DNA from: Ostrinia nubilalis
Lineage: Eukaryota > Arthropoda > Insecta > Lepidoptera > Crambidae
Length of the DNA stretch: 64,000 nt
Direction of reading: 5' to 3'
Assembly: GCF_963855985.1 (NCBI RefSeq)
Contig: NC_087109.1
Coordinates: 6,840,001 to 6,904,000 of the forward strand
The stretch's first letter is position 1, and each line of letters begins with the position of its first letter. Below, one piece after another: positions 22,252 through 33,939 of the stretch. The position numbers and the translations under genes are program-made. The notes beneath the pieces were generated by a model, which had not been told where the DNA came from, searched no databases, and saw nothing but the letters and a program-made list of their open reading frames with translations.

Positions 22252-22640
22252 TTTGGGGGTTCCGTAGCATTTGATTATTTTTTCTTTGCTTGAAAACTAG
22301 ATTTAGATGGCAAAACTTATAGCTGTCATTAATGATGATCATAGTTAATTATCCAGGTTTTTGGAAGGGAATGCGCGCGATTGAGACTTTTCATGAAGAC
22401 AAAAGACTTTTCGCCCGGAAAAGCTAGAATGTAAGTACTTAATTAATTACAGTCTATACTTGAGATTCGATACCGATTTAATCTTAATATTGGTTGGTCC
22501 AATGTATCAAAAGTTAAAAGTCGGGTAATCGTGGGACTGAATCTATTTTTTTGAGAATACGAAGCAAGAAACGCCTTTTATTCGGCTTAATTTGAGATTT
22601 TCATAAATTGAATGAATAATTCGACATACGGAACCCCAAA
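22252..22640. mobile_element. Foldback element with GGGGTTCCGTA ends
   Basis: tttgggggttccgta at the left is inverted as tacggaaccccaaa at the right with one indel. The interior is non-coding. The same end motif recurs in the decayed element at 33297-33660. Confidence 0.6.
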
Positions 22641-23689
22641 GCAGTCGTGTGTGGAGTCATTACCGTAGCACTTTCGTCTGAAGAGCGCTCGCTTAGTTTA
22701 AACATCTGGTAGAGTTCCGAAAAAACCCTCGCATGTACAGATTTATCCATAAATCGACGGGATAAGATCTAAAATTGTATGCACAAGCATACTAATGTGA
22801 CTAAAGGTTCTGTTTGAAGAAAATAATTGATTTTTAATACTTTCTAAAAAGTGTTTTGATCAATCCCTTTTTCTTCCAATTAAATGCAATCGTTACCGTT
22901 ATTTTAGGCCCGGTTTCCACTAAAGGAGAAAGAACAGATGTGCTAGAATCAGATTTCGTATTTTCGTTATTTTCTCAACATTTCTGTGCTTAGCTTCAGT
23001 TCGGAAATCTGATTGGTTATTCAATCAAATCGCCTCTCCTCTATGCTTTGGAGTAGTCCCAGTAGTTCGTTAACTGACCCCTACAGCATTTTAGTTTTGT
23101 CAATTAAATCTTTTTTTTTGCAAAAAGATGCAATCGTAGCGTAACCTGTAACAGTAGTCCCAGTACTTCGTTAAGTATTAACCTCCCTTGGAGAGATCCA
23201 CGTGAGTGCCTCTTCAAAGTTTCAGTATGCTCTCACAATGAGTAAGCCAGTGTAGTTAATTTAGAAGAACTTCCAAAAATACCTCTCAAATGTTTGCAAA
23301 AACTTTCGTTCTTGAAAAGTTTCGTATGAGATTTCAGCTTAAGAAAATATAAATAGGATATCTAAATATAGCTCTAGATATCTAATTATAATTTCTTTAG
23401 CTTGTTCAGCAGCTCGTTGGAATCATGAAATAACCTGTAGGTTCTTTAAGGTATGTTTTCACATTAAAATTCTAAGGGTTAAGTTGACTCACGGATTTTT
23501 TTGGTACTAGCTAGCGTGTGGCATGACCTTATTCGCCAGTTGTGTCCACTGGTGACCGCAAATACGGTACATAGTCCTCTTTACAGCAGCAGGTTAAGAA
23601 TGTTATTAAGATGAAAAGGAAGAAACTACCAATCATAAAAATTTTGACGAGCATAAGCCTAATTTACCTACTGTAAAACTATTACTTAC
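22641..23689. other. No recognised feature
   Basis: AT-rich. If the exon at 23690 is real, this would be the beginning of its first intron. No second exon was identified. Confidence 0.3.
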
Positions 23690-23757
23690 GTGTCCAAATA
23701 CTGGAAAACCCTGTACACCGGTTTCCGAAACACCAGGAATCCATCGCACCTCTCCAT
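23690..23757 (-). CDS. Candidate first coding exon of an unidentified host gene
   Basis: On the minus strand, gacgccATGG gives a good initiation context. It opens 22 codons (beginning MERCDGFLVF, basic and aromatic, no recognised domain) and runs directly into GGACAC|GTAAGTAATAG, a consensus splice donor. An in-frame TGA lies nine bases upstream of the ATG, as expected of a 5' untranslated region, so the start is not an artefact of a longer frame. The exon would leave two extra bases (phase 2) for the next exon toward lower coordinates, which I could not find. Signal length is short, so chance is a real alternative. The protein family is unknown. Confidence 0.35.
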
Positions 23758-23886
23758 GGCGTCACTTCACTTCACTTCAACCCCCTTTACACATCACTTT
23801 CCACACCCCAAATTAACGCCACCATCCTCGCTCCAAAACGATCACAGTTCAGTAAAAAATTCAACAAGCACTTTACACTATGGTGG

Positions 23887-23895
23887 TATAAAAGG
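23887..23895 (+). promoter_or_regulatory. TATA-box-like motif
   Basis: TATAAAAGG, an almost ideal TATA box, reads on the plus strand about 130 bp upstream of the candidate minus-strand start codon. Its direction does not fit that gene, so it may be chance or a separate plus-strand promoter. Confidence 0.2.
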
Positions 23896-25761
23896 CGATA
23901 TACAAAACGGTTAAAAAACTCTAACTTGGTCCTTTAAGGTTCGATCTAAAAGGCTGACTTATTTTACTGGTTATATAAGTATAAATATTTGGTATAAGCA
24001 CTTAGTTATCTACACTAGATTTAACGCCGTAAAGGCGATCACAGTCACTATTTGATTCGTTTCCACTTTTTGGCTGATAACTTGTGAAGGATTCCTGAAA
24101 AGAAAGATTTCGGTTTAGGACTCTGTTCCCCTGAAAGGGAGAGTCCAATTTCAGATGTCAAGTGTTGTTATTTTCATTTTGAGTTACCTTAACCCTTCAA
24201 AGTTCATACCCCGCGAATCGAGGCACTACAGAAATCAACTGTTCAGCAGTTTTATGACTTAAATTCTTAGGTGCATCAGCAAAATTTCACTACCAATCTT
24301 TCCTATCCAGTATGTTTTCTACAATGGTATAATTAACTTGTCACTCACTGTAAGATAAACTTAATAATTACCACTTAAAACCAAAATATACCCATTACAC
24401 AGCTAACACAGCAGTGATTAAGATTGGTGACAGCCATATCGAAAACGGATATATCCTCGTCGAAATTCATGCTACTAAAGTTGTATACATCCGTTGTATT
24501 GTTCCGCTTTCGATAATAAAGACACATTTCAATGTCAGCAGATTGCAATTAAAGTTAAAATTAATCAATCTGAACATGCAATAAATGCAAGTCAAAAAGA
24601 AGCTGTATTTCAACAAAGCGTCATATTGGTTTCACATTAGGCTACGATCTCTTATTAAACGCTATATGCGGCATAAGACTAACGTCAAATATTTCTTGGT
24701 TTTCCATACGCCAACGTCAGTGTCTAATAGAGAATATAGAGAATTTTTTGGGACGAAAAATAGTCCACCAACGTTTTAATCCATAGGAGATACAGCCTTA
24801 TCTAATATTGACTTAAACCAGTAGTTTAGTCAGAACATTTCAGTTTTAAGATGTTAATCATTTCAATACATTTACTATGATAGGATACAGGGACAGGGGA
24901 TACATAGGACAAGCGCCTACTAAACAATAAACAAAACCATCCTAATTTTTTTGTCCATGTTGTTTGTGCTAAAACGTCAATTGAGTTGTTTTCATTTCAA
25001 AATAAACGAGCAGGACATTCGAATACATTTTAATTAGGTCAGTCTGCATTGTTGTGGACCAATCACGCGCGTGTTGACGCATCGGCGGCGCGAGCCCGAC
25101 TGACCAATAATGTCGCGACATTGCATTCTATATCCTAAATTAATGCGTGCGCGCATAGGGCTGGCAAATGAGTTATTGCGCTAAGAACAGTTATAGACCT
25201 AATTTCGAAGTGTTTGAGGTACGTGAAAGGTTTTATAATGACAAGAATTTTCTCGTCCTTAGATTTTTGTCAAAAAAATGAGTGAAAGTCTACGAAAAAT
25301 CGCAGCACTAACATTGAGGCGAAACAGGTAGCTCTAGTGATGCTTTACTACCTTTAGGCTTCCACTTGACACTAGATTCACTCCCTGTGTTTTGCATAAT
25401 TGACCCCCTGTGCTACTCTTGACACATTTTTTTCTCGTTTCGAGTAAGGTCAGATTTCCTGGGAATTCTTGATCCGAGATGTTTTATTCATTTAACAATT
25501 CGTACCGAGGGAGAGAATTTACTGAAATACCTACCTCATGAACACAACGAACACAAACAAAAAAGCAAGACAAAACATCTGATTATGACCCAAGTCGATT
25601 GCAGATATAAAAAGGAAAAAAAAACAATTCGTACACAGATTTACATATTACTCGTAAAAAGTACCTACTACTGTAGCAGTGAGTTTATCTTTCCAAAGAA
25701 ATTTCAAAGAGACTAGAATCCCTGTTTTTAGGTGCCCCATCATATCTCGAATATGACTTAT
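23896..25761. other. No recognised gene; GC-richer patch at 25060-25160
   Basis: The patch 25060-25160 has CCAAT motifs in gaccaatcacg and ctgaccaataa, and several CG-rich words, suggesting a small regulatory or first-exon region. No transcript structure can be drawn. Confidence 0.3.
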
Positions 25762-25835
25762 CCCTCCACTGCAACTCCTGTATATCCAGGATCTACAGTT
25801 TAATCTCCAATGAAACCCAACCAGTGCTCATAGCT
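25762..25835 (+). repeat. Dispersed repeat R, partial copy
   Basis: cactgcaactcctgtatatc then aggatctacag and aacccaaccagtg match the copies at 19396 and 36535. The similarity ends near 25830. Confidence 0.6.
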
Positions 25836-26744
25836 GGAAGTGGCAACACAGAAAGTGGTGGTCTTATCCCCGTAAAGAGATTTCTTGCAGGCGACCTTAA
25901 CCCTGTTTTGAGGTACCATCACAGTGGTAGTGGCAACCCTGACAGCACAGGAAGCAGGTGTCACGTGCGCTACCTGCGAATACCAAAACGCCGGCGCAAC
26001 GACCTGTCTGGACAGTTAGCAGCCAGACATGGCTGATGGGCGCCATATTTAAATATTTAATGAGAAAAATTAGGATGCTCTAAATTGTTTATGGTATGAT
26101 GAGAATTGTAGGTGTACTCTCGTAATAAAATTATTTTGATTAAAGTGGTATTGGACATGATACTTTTTTACCCATAACTACATGTGGGATGGTAAACAAA
26201 GTACTACAAAATACTAAGACAGTAATTGGCGACAATAAGCCATCGAGCGATGATCCTGAACTCCCAAAAGCAAATATTTGGCTTACTTTGACGGGTAAAT
26301 GTAAACATTAGTAAGTATTTAACATATCAAAACATGTTAACACAATCGATACGACTTGTTTAGTCTAGTTCTCAATTTTCTTAATTAATAACAACACCAT
26401 TCCCTATTAAGTATTTGATTTTGATAACTTCAATTCACGTATTTTCAACGCTTCAAACTAACATACGAATTACGAACCATCAAAGCTCCATGAATGAAAT
26501 CCAATATTGGAAAGCAGTTTCCAATTTCGTAGACTACATTTATTCCAATAGCTCCAATAAATCTGGGAGCACACGGAGCGTACGCGAAAACATCGGCAAT
26601 GAATTGACGCAGTTTGCAGTCGTGTGTCTTGAGCTTTAGAACGAACTAGTCATGAATAATATTTTGGAGAATTTTCCGAGTTAAGGCTAGGTCACGTTTG
26701 AAGTAAGAAAATTATTTGCGACTGAACTGAACACATAAATTGGA
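25836..26744. other. No recognised gene
   Basis: Short frames (25824-26036, 26415-26639) show no motif. Confidence 0.35.
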
Positions 26745-26830
26745 TGGTTTCGGCCAAAAGACGTCCAGTCCAGGGATTTCCACAACAGCTGGCACTGTGT
26801 TGCCCGCATCCAGACATTTTCCTTGGTGTT
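26745..26830 (-). repeat. RTE-type LINE tail fragment
   Basis: The complement carries the family order cgcatccag, ggatttccacaa and acgtcca in degraded form, matching 13090-13275. Confidence 0.45.
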
Positions 26831-27670
26831 CGTCGGTTCACCGAGTGAAACTATGACTGGGAGTGGGAAACTAGTAGTGCAAAGGGCACATAGAACTGAT
26901 GGTCGTTTCGTTAGAGCAGAAAAGTTCTGCAGTGGCGACCATTGAAGAAGTGTACACATAAATTGATAAAACATGAATAATAGGTTCGTTACAAAATGTG
27001 TTCCTTATAATACCATAAATAATTAGGTACATTAGATATTATCTACAAAATGTTGTGTATAAGTAACATTCATCAGAATCACACCCATGTTTGATCAGCA
27101 ATTCCCAAATACAGGAATGGAGAAGTCCACTATTCTGCAAATTGCCTACATAGAAACAAAGTCTTTACATATGACTTTTAATATCTAAGCCAGTCTGTAC
27201 ACGCCCTAACATTTCAAGCCAAACAAATTAACGTCTCCCTTGTCTTCCGCGAGTCCTGCTGTTAAAGTTATGCCGAGACAACTCCAGGTTTAGATGTTTA
27301 GTTAGACTTAGTAATGACTTTCAGTAAAGCAAAGTATTACAGACTACAGAATATCAACATAAACACTGTGGTATTTGTGTGTTTGTAATAAGTGCTATTT
27401 TTCAATAAAAATGTATTATTTGATGTGATAGCTCTGTAATACGCTCTACGCGTTTCTAGCGCAGCGCGTTCCCAATAAAAATGCATAGATGTTAGCAAAA
27501 TCTTTCATTTGCCTCTGGAAAATTAGAGAGGGCGTGCTATAAAAGTGGAGACTAAATGACCTGATGATGATGTTGAAAATTTACAGTAAAATGTAATAAG
27601 TGTCCTTCATGACAGGAATAAATGTCGGTTTGGCCCTAAGGTTGACTGGAGGAGAATGCTGAATGGCATT
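26831..27670. other. No recognised gene; small dispersed repeat near 27522-27580
   Basis: 27522-27580 (ttagagagggcgtgct, then gactaaatgacctgatgatg) resembles 53195-53252. It is probably another LINE tail. Confidence 0.35.
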
Positions 27671-27794
27671 AAGTTCTGGGTTGCACCATCTTACTTAAAC
27701 TTTGACAAACGTCAAAAATCTGTCAAACTCCATTACAAAAAGCACCAGTTATTGTCATAGTTACGGTCATAGTTAGGTGGTGCAACTCAGCCTT
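27671..27794. mobile_element. Family-M MITE, copy 3
   Basis: Ends tctgggttgcaccatctta and taggtggtgcaactcagcc; core aaacgtcaaaaatctgtc as in copies 1 and 2. Confidence 0.78.
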
Positions 27795-28029
27795 ATAGAC
27801 CTTTAGAATCCTGCCCTATGTAGTAAAGGTAAAATAAAATAGTATATTCCCACTTCCCCTCTATTAAATCAGCACGCCAAACTCAATCTAACGGTACAAG
27901 TTGTATATCAAACACTTGATATAGTTCAACAGTTTCAAATTGGCCGGTCTCACGCAATGTAAGCCAACATTAATCGCCTGATAGAAACTAAAATAGTTAA
28001 TTTTATGGCAACGGAAACTTATTTAGGAG

Positions 28030-28525
28030 TAGGGATGGCGATTTTAAGTCGATTAATCGAATGGCTATGGCTTGTATTGATATTAAGGTATCGATTTCGG
28101 ATGATCGAGAAAAAGAATCGAGGTGAACCCTTTTGCGTTGCGATAATGATAAGAGTTTTCGAAAAGAGAATACAGCTTTTCAGAAATTTTTCTGTTTTTT
28201 AATAGATCGCGTGACCATAGCCAGTGAGAATATCTTTATAGATCGCGTGAGCATAGCCAGTGAGAATTTCTTTGTCTGTAGGTAGAAGAATATAAAAATT
28301 ATTAAAACAAGATAATACTTATATAATAATTAAAACGCAAAAACTTTTTTATTAGCTTTCTTCTATACCTACACGCACTAATGAAAACTCAAAATGAAAG
28401 CTACCTACAACAATTTTTGAGCAGTTCTTGAGATTTTGAAGTTTTGAGAAAGAATTATTGAGGTATATCGATTCTTCAAGAATCGATTAAAATCATTTTA
28501 GATACAAATACAATCGCCGTCCCTA
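28030..28525. mobile_element. TA-flanked TIR element (GGGATGGCGATT ends)
   Basis: TA at 28030-28031 and 28524-28525 flank GGGATGGCGATT...AATCGCCGTCCC (one mismatch). The interior is rich in tcgatt words on both strands. It holds a 36-bp tandem pair (tagatcgcgtgaccatagcc type, 28203-28274). Confidence 0.7.
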
Positions 28526-29238
28526 TTTAGTGATGCCAATCAAAAAGTACACGATTATAAACTTGTTCTAATTCAGGACATGATTAAACAAGTTATTTGT
28601 GGTGTTATTATTTGTCGCAATTAAAAACAAAATGTTGCTGTTATAATTCACACAAATTATCACACATTAAATACTTTTTATGACTCATTTATAATGGCGA
28701 TATCACGCAGAGTATGCGGGGATTTTTATATCCTGATTTTTGTTTGAAGTTTCAATGTTGAAATGATAAAAACCATTGTTTATGTTACGTATATTTTAAC
28801 AAGAATAAATGTAAATAATATGATGTTGAGTGAGCTAAATGTGTATTAAATGTATTTCAGTGGTCCTTATGTCAGTAAAATTGGAAAAAATCTGGAGGGT
28901 TCAAATAAACAACACCAAAAATTATTTTTAGAGCATCAAATTAAGGAATCCTTAGAATTATTTTCCCACTGTAGGGGTTTTGGACTGGATAGAGGTCACA
29001 AAGTTAAGCACCAGACCACTTCGACAAATTACATGTAATGCTTAAGTTAAATATTGGTAATAAATGAGTTGAAAGTTGAAACTAGAATCTTGTGTTGATC
29101 ACTTGTTTTCCCTGCCCTACACCAACACAGACACTCACATACCTTTCACACACAGTTCTTTTTTCACACACTCTCGCTAGGGAAAAGGAAATAAGTGTAC
29201 ATAGTACGTACATAGTACATAGTAGTAGTGTACATAGT
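28526..29238. other. No recognised gene
   Basis: The frame at 28850-29038 follows a weak acceptor-like tttcag but has no motif. Near 29196-29240 there are several copies of acatagtac. Confidence 0.35.
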
Positions 29239-29275
29239 ACTATTTGACGCTCACTGTACGTGAGCGTCAAATAGT
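29239..29275. repeat. Perfect 16-bp hairpin
   Basis: ACTATTTGACGCTCAC (29239-29254) is perfectly inverted at 29260-29275 around the 5-base loop TGTAC. Immediately upstream is a cluster of acatagtac repeats. Confidence 0.85.
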
Positions 29276-29821
29276 TCGTGTCATCCATCAAAACTAGCGC
29301 CAATCTATCAACAACTGGATCGTACGTATCAGTTCACTGAACTTGGTAATGACTATAAAACTGCCCGAAGCTCCCTCCGGAATTAGACGGACCGACGGCA
29401 TTGTCTCCCCGCTAGAAATGCCGTTGGCAAAACAACTTTGAAGTTCTTAATGAATAAAATAATTATCCATAAACGTCTTAGTCTCTGCAAGTATACAGGG
29501 TGAAAAATCATTGGCATCCTTTTAATATTGGACTTTTAATATGAGACAAACTAATAAGTTTTTTATCTTTTTTCGTGTACAACCAAACCTGTAGGTACTG
29601 CAGGAGTTTCGTAGTATTTTCATGACTTATTTTGCCAAGATTTTTCTAAAGCATTTGGCTATAAAATGGTTATATTTTGTAAGAGTAAATATTGAATAAC
29701 AAGCCCGTACCACTGTGACACATTTTTTTTTTATTTTGAGTTGCTTGTCTACTAGTCTCAGCTTCAAACCTTTTTCCTTAACTTTCATTAAAATAAAATA
29801 ACTAACCAATTAAGAATTTGA
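29276..29821. other. No recognised gene; lone MITE-end motif near 29494
   Basis: tatacagggtgaaaaatcatt near 29494 resembles a TACAGGGTG element end, but no partner end was found. Confidence 0.35.
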
Positions 29822-29928
29822 AAATTAAAAATAACTTGAAAAAATCGAACTGCCTAAGGCGGGAATTGAACCCACGACCTTCCGCTTGCCGGGCGACTGC
29901 TCTTCTAACTGAGCTACTTAGACGGCCA
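29822..29928 (-). mobile_element. tRNA-Ala-like SINE (family B), copy 1
   Basis: The minus strand folds as a nearly complete tRNA. It has acceptor arms GTCTAAG/CTTAGGC (7 bp, one G-T), D stem GCTC/GAGC, anticodon loop CCGGCAA (anticodon GGC) and T arm around GGTTCAATTCC. It lacks U33 and continues into a SINE body (cagttcgattttttcaagtt) shared with 35505 and 57770. Confidence 0.75.
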
Positions 29929-31002
29929 GCGTTAATTAAGAATGTCAATACATCCTGAAGCTATTTTGGTACAATATCAAATTCATCGCTAGAGTTAATG
30001 AAAAATTGTTTTAGGGCGGAAAATTAACAACGAGGACTGAATATTGGATCAGGTTTCGCCAAGAAGGTAATCATTAATTAATGGCTTTTGATCTTGTTTG
30101 CGAGGGGAAAAGTTAATTAAGTCAAATATAAAAAATATAGGTAAGTATACGTATTAGGTACATTATACATAAATGCAATGCAATTATTGAGAAGGTAATA
30201 GGTATGCTCGTAGTTTATTTTGGTTAGTAGCTTTTACCCCTCTCTGTCTCTCATAGAATGTCATTATCTATCCATATTCTATAACCTATGTTGATCAGTA
30301 TTAATGTAGAATTGTAAAGGTGAAATAATTTTTCAAATCGGTCCAGTAGTTTCGGAGCCTTATTATATTTCCCTGCTAATCTTCTGCATGTTTTCTGATT
30401 GGCCCTTTATCTGGAATATTGGCATTAGTTCGCTAAGTTCTATCTTAAATAAATACTACCTTTGTAGATAAAGTAACCAATGTTTTCTTAGTTGGTATTT
30501 CCACATCGTTACCTACGTTAGAGGTACCTACAAGTACAACGGCTTGAATAATTTTCTTCTAATTAGATAATTAGTAAGCGGGTCTGTCCCGGGACTCCTT
30601 TGAAGGCACTTCGAAAATTCGTCACACTCGGTACATAACGGTAGGCCGAATTACTAGGCCTATGGCCCAGTGCGTCATTACTGGACTCGTTGGGTGTCAA
30701 ATATTCAGTTGTTTTATGAAAAAATTGCTTTATTTATTTGAAAATTTTATTGCACAAAAAAAAATGCAGTGCAAACGGCGAACTTAATGCCATAAATGGT
30801 AGTCTCTACCAGAATTTATATGGAAGAACATAATTAGGTACTAAGTGAGTACTCGTAGATAGACGCATATAGATACTCTAGCTAGAGTCTAGACTAAACG
30901 AACCATCACTTACGGGACCCTACATAGAGAAATTATTCTATTCAGATCGTACTTTAAAAATATTGATCATGCTAAATACTCGTATTTGTATTTATGTGTT
31001 TA
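29929..31002. other. No recognised gene
   Basis: aatcggtccagtagtttcgg near 30336 and the stretch 30720-30830 (A-run plus tctctaccag) look like tails of dispersed lepidopteran retroelements. Boundaries are unclear. Confidence 0.4.
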
Positions 31003-31198
31003 TAACTAGCTTTTGCCCGCGGCTTCACCCGCGTGAAATTTAGTTTGACAGATCGTCATAAATTATAGCCTATATGTTATTCTGGGTTATAAACAATAAT
31101 ACTGTAAAATTTCATCAAAATCCGTTCAGTAGTTTTTGCGTGAAAGATTAACAAACATCCAGACATCCAAACTTTCGCATTTATAATATTAGTAGGAG
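31003..31198 (+). repeat. Lepidopteran dispersed retroelement tail
   Basis: It runs from aactagcttttgcccgcggc through cgttcagtagtttttgcgtg to ataatattagtagga. Fragments of the same family are at 5296 (minus), 13022, 16473 and 48678. It is non-coding. Confidence 0.65.
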
Positions 31199-32112
31199 GA
31201 CGTACATTCTGAGGTAAATAATTAAAGCATTTACTTACACTAACAAAATATACCTAAGCCGTATACGTGTTTATAGGAGATTTTGAATTACAATACGGAA
31301 AATAGATTGCAAAAAACATCATTAATGTACCTATGCATATGTTTTACTTTGATTATCCTGTTGTACGCAGTGTTCACGCACTGCACATGTTTCATTACTA
31401 TTTTTGCTCTAAATGACTCAAGAAATACAATTAGGTACTGATTCCATCGTAAATCCTACTTGACAAACAATTTTAAACGTATGAATACAGCATTAGGTAA
31501 ATAGATAGTAACATTATTATTATCAAATTTTAATACAGCGAAAATAATTGCAGTAATTCCGATTTTCATTTATATTTATGTTGAAACCCAAAGAAACTCT
31601 AGGAAACTACTTATACAATCTATTCAGATCTTTATGAATATAATAAACGCGAAAGATCGTGAAGATGGATAGATTTTTGCTTCTCGTTTAGGAAATAAAT
31701 GCAGTCACTGAGATTTTGGTGGAACTTCACAATATTACCTACACAAGGTTAAAAACATCAGAGCCTTTAAGGCGTCAAGGCACGAGTGAACAAGCATATT
31801 CTAGGCAAGCTCGCTCTACCATAGATCGCATCTACACACCTCCTATAAGATTGTTATCAAGACCAGTCCCATATACTAGCTATCTAATCTACTTTTTATC
31901 AAAATACCCAAACTTCTCATAAAGTTGCAAACCATTAACACAAGCAACACAACTGAAATTTCGCCAAACACCGTTAACCCAACACATACGGCACACTGTG
32001 TACATACCTACTTGTAAAGTGCTATATTGCTACAAAAATGTATAGTACGATGTGCTGAACTACAGCGATACGACACGTTCCCGAAAAATATGAGCATAAT
32101 CCACTATAAGCC
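31199..32112. other. No recognised gene
   Basis: AT-rich. The 68-codon frame at 31716-31922 has no motif. Confidence 0.35.
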
Positions 32113-32598
32113 AAAGCACACAACGAGTTGCGGCGCCGCGGCGCTCCGCAAAGATTTCGCTGTATCGCGCGACGAGGCGCCGCATCACTCGTGTGCCTGG
32201 CACAGATAAGGCTAGGTAGTTTCCTAAAAAAACTTTTAGTCCGTCAATTATATTATCAAAAAATATTGGACACGTATATTTTTATTTTTTCAGTCAAACA
32301 AGTAATTACAAAGTTATGGTACGTTGAAGTTCTGCGTGACGTTCACGTCATGGTGCTACACTTTTAAGCACTCCTTGACGTCACGGGTTTCTTCTTTAGA
32401 ACTTTGACGCGCTATATCTCTTTCAATATTTGTTAATTTGCAAAAGTGAAAAATACGAGTCGAATATTTTTTGATAAGTTAACTGACGGATTAATTTAAA
32501 GTCTTGCTTTTTTCCCATGAAACATCCCTTTTCTAAATAAGACGACGCAGCGATAACGCTTCGGCGTCGCATCGCCGCCGCAACGCGTCGTGTGCTTT
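32113..32598. mobile_element. Foldback element with GC-rich arms
   Basis: The left arm AAAGCACACAACGAGTTGCG (32113 onward) is inverted as cgcaacgcgtcgtgtgcttt ending at 32598. The inner parts of both arms are CG-rich and imperfectly matched, and the centre is AT-rich. No target duplication could be fixed. Confidence 0.6.
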
Positions 32599-32745
32599 TA
32601 CTCTAACGCGTCGGCTGATACGCCACGAGAAATTTTCCACGTCGCACAATAATGTTATTAAAAATGCTGTGCAAAATCATTTTCGGGATACTGCTGAAAA
32701 TTTCAAGGGAATTTTAGATAATGTAGCTGATGGTAAGAGTACCTA

Positions 32746-33181
32746 TCTATATTTATATCTAACTAGCTTTCCGCCCGCGGCTTCACCCGCGTGGAATTTT
32801 TCGGTTTTTTTGTATAACCTATGACACTCAGCTATGTGTGCAATAATACTAAACGTAGGCACTTGAAATTTGGAAGGAACGTAGCTTAGGTACCGTAGAG
32901 GTGCAGTAAGAATGGAATTCCCGAAATTCCCATGGGAACGGGAATTAGCGGGAAAATCTTTTTGTATGAAAAATCTAAACCGCTTAAGTTAGACGCTTGA
33001 AATTTGGCATGCAGGTACCTTAGTAAACTAAAAGCTTAGTTACACAACAGGATATTGCAAAATTCCCACGGGAACGGGAGTTAGCGGGAAAAAACGTTTG
33101 TATGAAAAAATCTAAACCACGTAAGATAGATGAAGGGGGTAAAACGGGATCCACGCGTACGAAGTCGCGGGCGGCCGCTAG
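32746..33181 (+). mobile_element. Helitron copy C, shorter variant
   Basis: It begins TCTATATTTATATC after A and ends gcgggcggccgCTAG before T. It shares the ttcccacgggaacggg modules with copies A and B but has only two. Its 5' part (gctttccgcccgcggcttca) differs, and the GTCT run is absent. Confidence 0.7.
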
Positions 33182-33296
33182 TATTAGTATAGATGTATAT
33201 TAACTAGATACCACAGACATAAGAATCAGGAATCCTAGACAAAATGCACTTTTTAATCGAATCGAAAATCGAATCTGTAAAAAATCTATACAAAAA

Positions 33297-33660
33297 AAAT
33301 GGCCAAGTGCATGTCGTGCCACGCGCAGTGTAGGGTTCCGTAGCTGTTCGTCGTTACCACAATATATTTCAGAAGCAAGCAATTACTTCATCTAAAGCCA
33401 CTTTTCATATTTTCTTCTAAGGATTTTTTACTGGTTAAGAAATTATATAATAGGTACATGAGTCAAATGACTATTACTCTTAAACAAAGTGATCTATTTT
33501 AACCGCTATAGTTTTCAAAATTTTATTCTACCGTATTGTCGGCGTTATTAATATAATACATACCTCCACAAAAGTGCCAGTAGTTTCTAAGCAAAACCTC
33601 GGACAGACAGACAGACACATATCGAAACTATAAGGGTTCCTTGTCAGGACTAAAAAGGCT
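33297..33660. repeat. Decayed element with GGGTTCCGTA motif
   Basis: It runs from ggccaagtgcatgtcgtgcc and agggttccgtagc to gacagacagacagacacata and ataagggttccttgtc. This is the degraded order of a common lepidopteran element. No intact TIR pair. Confidence 0.45.
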
Positions 33661-33701
33661 TTTCGAATGGTTTGCGATTTTAATGTGCACTTTGTCTAGA
33701 C

Positions 33702-33931
33702 CAGTCTTTCCCAAAGTGGGCGATAACGCCCCCTTGTGGGCGCTGCAGGCTTAAGGGGGCGGTAAGAGACCCAGAAAAAAAAATCGGGACGTTGTGTAGA
33801 GGCTTGGGACTTTGGGAGGCGTCATCTACTAGGAGGACTCTTAGACATCGACTGAGCTCGACTCTTGACTGGCGTAAAAAATAATTAATTCTCAAAGTGG
33901 GCAGTAGACTAAATAAGTTTGGGAACCACTG
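33702..33931. mobile_element. hAT-type MITE 1 (230 bp)
   Basis: The ends are CAGTCTTTCCCAAAGTGGG and, inverted, CAGTGGTTCCCAAACTTAT. An 8-bp target GTCTAGAC is duplicated (33694-33701 and 33932-33939). CAGTG-like ends with 8-bp duplications are typical of hAT elements. The target fits the hAT preference nTnnnnAn. Confidence 0.82.
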
Positions 33932-33939
33932 GTCTAGAC

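Noticed and set aside
23887..23895. Promoter for the minus-strand candidate exon
   Set aside because: The TATA motif points the other way, so it is listed only as an unassigned motif.
29854..29928. Functional tRNA-Ala (GGC) gene
   Set aside because: It folds well but lacks U33 and continues into a repeated SINE tail, and truncated copies exist at 35505 and 57742.
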